Positions 62,588-64,000 of a stretch of DNA of 64,000 bases are shown in pieces. Within the stretch, counting starts at the first letter, position 1; every line of letters starts with the position of its first letter. The DNA lies in NCBI GenBank assembly GCA_902826775.1, contig CADEHE010000001.1, positions 310,001 to 374,000 on the forward strand, in the 5' to 3' direction. A model generated the notes under the pieces. That model searched no databases and was not told the origin of the DNA. It saw only the letters and a list, made by a program, of their open reading frames with translations. This stretch comes from an uncultured Pseudomonadota bacterium. Its GTDB lineage: Bacteria; Pseudomonadota; Gammaproteobacteria; Burkholderiales; JALYOK01. A program made the position numbers and the translations under genes.

Positions 62588-63470
62588 GGCGGATGTGCGA
62601 GCGCCAGCTTTTCATCTCTTTGATTACGATGACGCCTTCTCTCGCAATCTCGGTTTGGTTCAGCCAACCGAACAGAAAAAGCTTCGGGAAACCACGATCG
62701 CTATAGCAGGGCTGGGAGGAGTTGGAGGTGTTCACCTTACTACATTGGGCCGCATGGGTGTTGGGGGTTTCCACATAGCAGACTTTGATCGATTCGAGCT
62801 ACATAACTTCAACCGTCAGGCGGGAGCCGCCTGCTCGACGCTAGGGCGCGAAAAGGTGGAAGTAATGGCGCGTATGTTGCAAGACATAAACCCGACGGTC
62901 AGACTGCGGAAATTCGAAGAGGGCGTTACAGCGGACAATGTTAGCGAGTTCTTAGAGGGCGTCGATGTCGCGGTCGATGGGTTGGACTACTTCGCACTTG
63001 AAGCTCGAGATTTTTTTTACCGGGCTTCCCGGCTGAAGCGGATTCCGGTTGTTGCCGCTGGGCCGATAGGCTGCAGCGCCGCTCTGCTTGTTTTCATGCC
63101 GGACGAAATGAGCTGGCATGACTACTTCTCGCTAGATTTAGCAAAGACAGTGCAGGATCGATATCTGCTCTTTGCCTTGGGGACTGCGCCACGAGGGCTC
63201 CAAATGCCGTACCTGGATAGATCGTACGTTAACTTTAAGCAGAAACGTGGCCCCTCTCTAGCGTTGGCGGTGCAGTTATGTGCGGGGGTGGTTGCTGCCG
63301 AAGTGCTGAAAATTCTCCTAAAGCGGGGGCCTGTGCTGGCCGCCCCATACTACCAACAGATCGATGCGTATCGTTGCAAGCACGTGATTGGAAAGCTGAG
63401 GTGGGGGAACAGAGGCCCTCTACAACGCTTTAAGTACTCGATCCTTCGCAAACTACTAGACCGGGGCTGA
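62574..63470 (+). CDS. ThiF/E1-like adenylyltransferase
   Basis: The 298-residue protein has the nucleotide-binding core of the ThiF/MoeB/E1 family: TIAIAGLGGVGGVHLTTLGR, DFDRFELHNFNRQAGA (the D..E..N.NRQ signature) and VDGLDYFALEARDFFY. I see no CxxC zinc pairs and no obvious catalytic cysteine loop, so it may adenylate a carboxylate without forming a thioester. The TTG start at 62574 overlaps the methyltransferase by 14 bases; a GTG at 62592 is an alternative. Its partner domain in Rv1355c is encoded at 60495-61562. Confidence 0.87.
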   Translation: MEQSKADVRAPAFHLFDYDDAFSRNLGLVQPTEQKKLRETTIAIAGLGGVGGVHLTTLGRMGVGGFHIADFDRFELHNFNRQAGAACSTLGREKVEVMARMLQDINPTVRLRKFEEGVTADNVSEFLEGVDVAVDGLDYFALEARDFFYRASRLKRIPVVAAGPIGCSAALLVFMPDEMSWHDYFSLDLAKTVQDRYLLFALGTAPRGLQMPYLDRSYVNFKQKRGPSLALAVQLCAGVVAAEVLKILLKRGPVLAAPYYQQIDAYRCKHVIGKLRWGNRGPLQRFKYSILRKLLDRG

Positions 63471-63482
63471 TCACTGTCGTCA

Positions 63483-64000
63483 TTAAAGCCGACGTAGCCG
63501 GCCGATAATTCCCTTCTCTTCCAATGGTGAGAAGGCAAACGGGTATAGCGTTCTCTCGAACGAAGCCAATTCGCTATGACCGCCGAACTTACAGATCTGC
63601 TCGTTGACAAGGACCAGATCCAGTACCAGCAAAACTGCCGGAGCGTTTACCCGCGGGTTTAGTTTCTCTTGACCCACGCGCTTGAAACCCAACATTTGTT
63701 GATAAAACTTCACATGGCGCGGATTGACTTCGACCATAAGATGCGAACAGCCACGAATATGGTGCGCGAATATATGTGCAATATGAAACAAGGACGCAAG
63801 CACTCGCTTTGATCGAACCGAAGCATCTACCGCGAGCTTGGTGAATTCACACAGTCTGTGATTGCCTATGCGCATAGGAGCAATCTCAGCTGCAAACAAC
63901 TGGTCTACGAGCAGACCTACTTCTGAATCAAAGCCGATAGTTATGGTTCCGATGGTCTGGTCAGCAGCAGAAGCGACCAGCGTTACCCGATTGGGGCGCA
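63483..64000 (-). CDS. FeeM-type N-acyl amino acid synthase, C-terminal part (cut by the window edge)
   Basis: The frame is open from the stop at 63483 to the window edge (172 codons), so the start is outside. The visible part shows VTLVASAADQTIGTITIGFD, LCEFTKLAVD, LFHIAHIFAHH, LMVEVNPRHVKFYQQMLGF and NPRVNAPAVLLVLDL, the pattern of FeeM-like GNAT-fold synthases that join long-chain acyl groups to amino acids. Enzymes of this type are known to be linked to PEP-CTERM/exosortase loci. It is convergent with the ThiF-like gene with only 12 bases between them. Confidence 0.8.
   Translation of the reverse strand, partial: RPNRVTLVASAADQTIGTITIGFDSEVGLLVDQLFAAEIAPMRIGNHRLCEFTKLAVDASVRSKRVLASLFHIAHIFAHHIRGCSHLMVEVNPRHVKFYQQMLGFKRVGQEKLNPRVNAPAVLLVLDLVLVNEQICKFGGHSELASFERTLYPFAFSPLEEKGIIGRLRRL

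Overview
The window looks like part of a betaproteobacterial chromosome, about 60% GC by eye. It spans the replication origin region and runs into a PEP-CTERM/exosortase-associated locus. The evidence is the run mnmE-yidC-yidD-rnpA-rpmH | dnaA-dnaN-gyrB, the atpIBEFHAGDC operon with glmU-glmS beyond it, parA/parB with parS sites beside mnmG, the blocks def-fmt-htpX-rsmB-ntrYX and LysM-dprA-top, and the prsK/prsR/prsT genes. The genus cannot be fixed from the sequence alone. No rRNA, tRNA, insertion sequence or CRISPR array was seen.

Layout: 1-939 is the start of a multi-PAS sensor protein that runs off the left edge. 1064-11669 holds glmS, glmU and the complete F1Fo ATP synthase operon, with a good sigma-70 promoter at 11698-11727. 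11743-16796 holds parB, an unknown membrane protein inserted between parB and parA, parA, rsmG and mnmG. Two parS-like sites lie just beyond mnmG. parA is preceded by a tandem array of four extra copies of its own ribosome-binding site plus start-codon segment. 16998-20558 holds two lipoproteins around an M48 metalloprotease, then a PilZ-domain protein. 20701-24529 is the leftward mnmE-rpmH operon. 24727-29849 is dnaA, dnaN and gyrB, with a likely oriC between dnaA and dnaN.

29927-31120 is a glycosyltransferase. 31159-35247 is a leftward accessory block: cupin, EEP-family nuclease/phosphatase, an RquA-like protein (rhodoquinone synthesis), an exported START/SRPBCC-fold protein and a large unknown lipoprotein. 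topB, dprA and a LysM protein follow on the same strand. 40294-48021 runs rightward: def, fmt, htpX, rsmB, a DUF4390-type protein, ntrY and an ntrX whose ATPase domain looks degenerate.

48266-60373 is the PEP-CTERM block: an EpsB-type sugar transferase, histidine kinase PrsK, sigma-54 activator PrsR, two tandem PrsT-like TPR lipoproteins and a PEP-CTERM protein with a near-perfect sigma-54 promoter. It is followed by a nitroreductase-like protein, an O-methyltransferase and a ThiF/E1-like protein in overlapping frames, facing a FeeM-type N-acyl amino acid synthase cut by the right edge. This last group looks like a small lipid or metabolite pathway tied to the PEP-CTERM system and is the best candidate for an undescribed function. 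The exosortase itself is not in the window.
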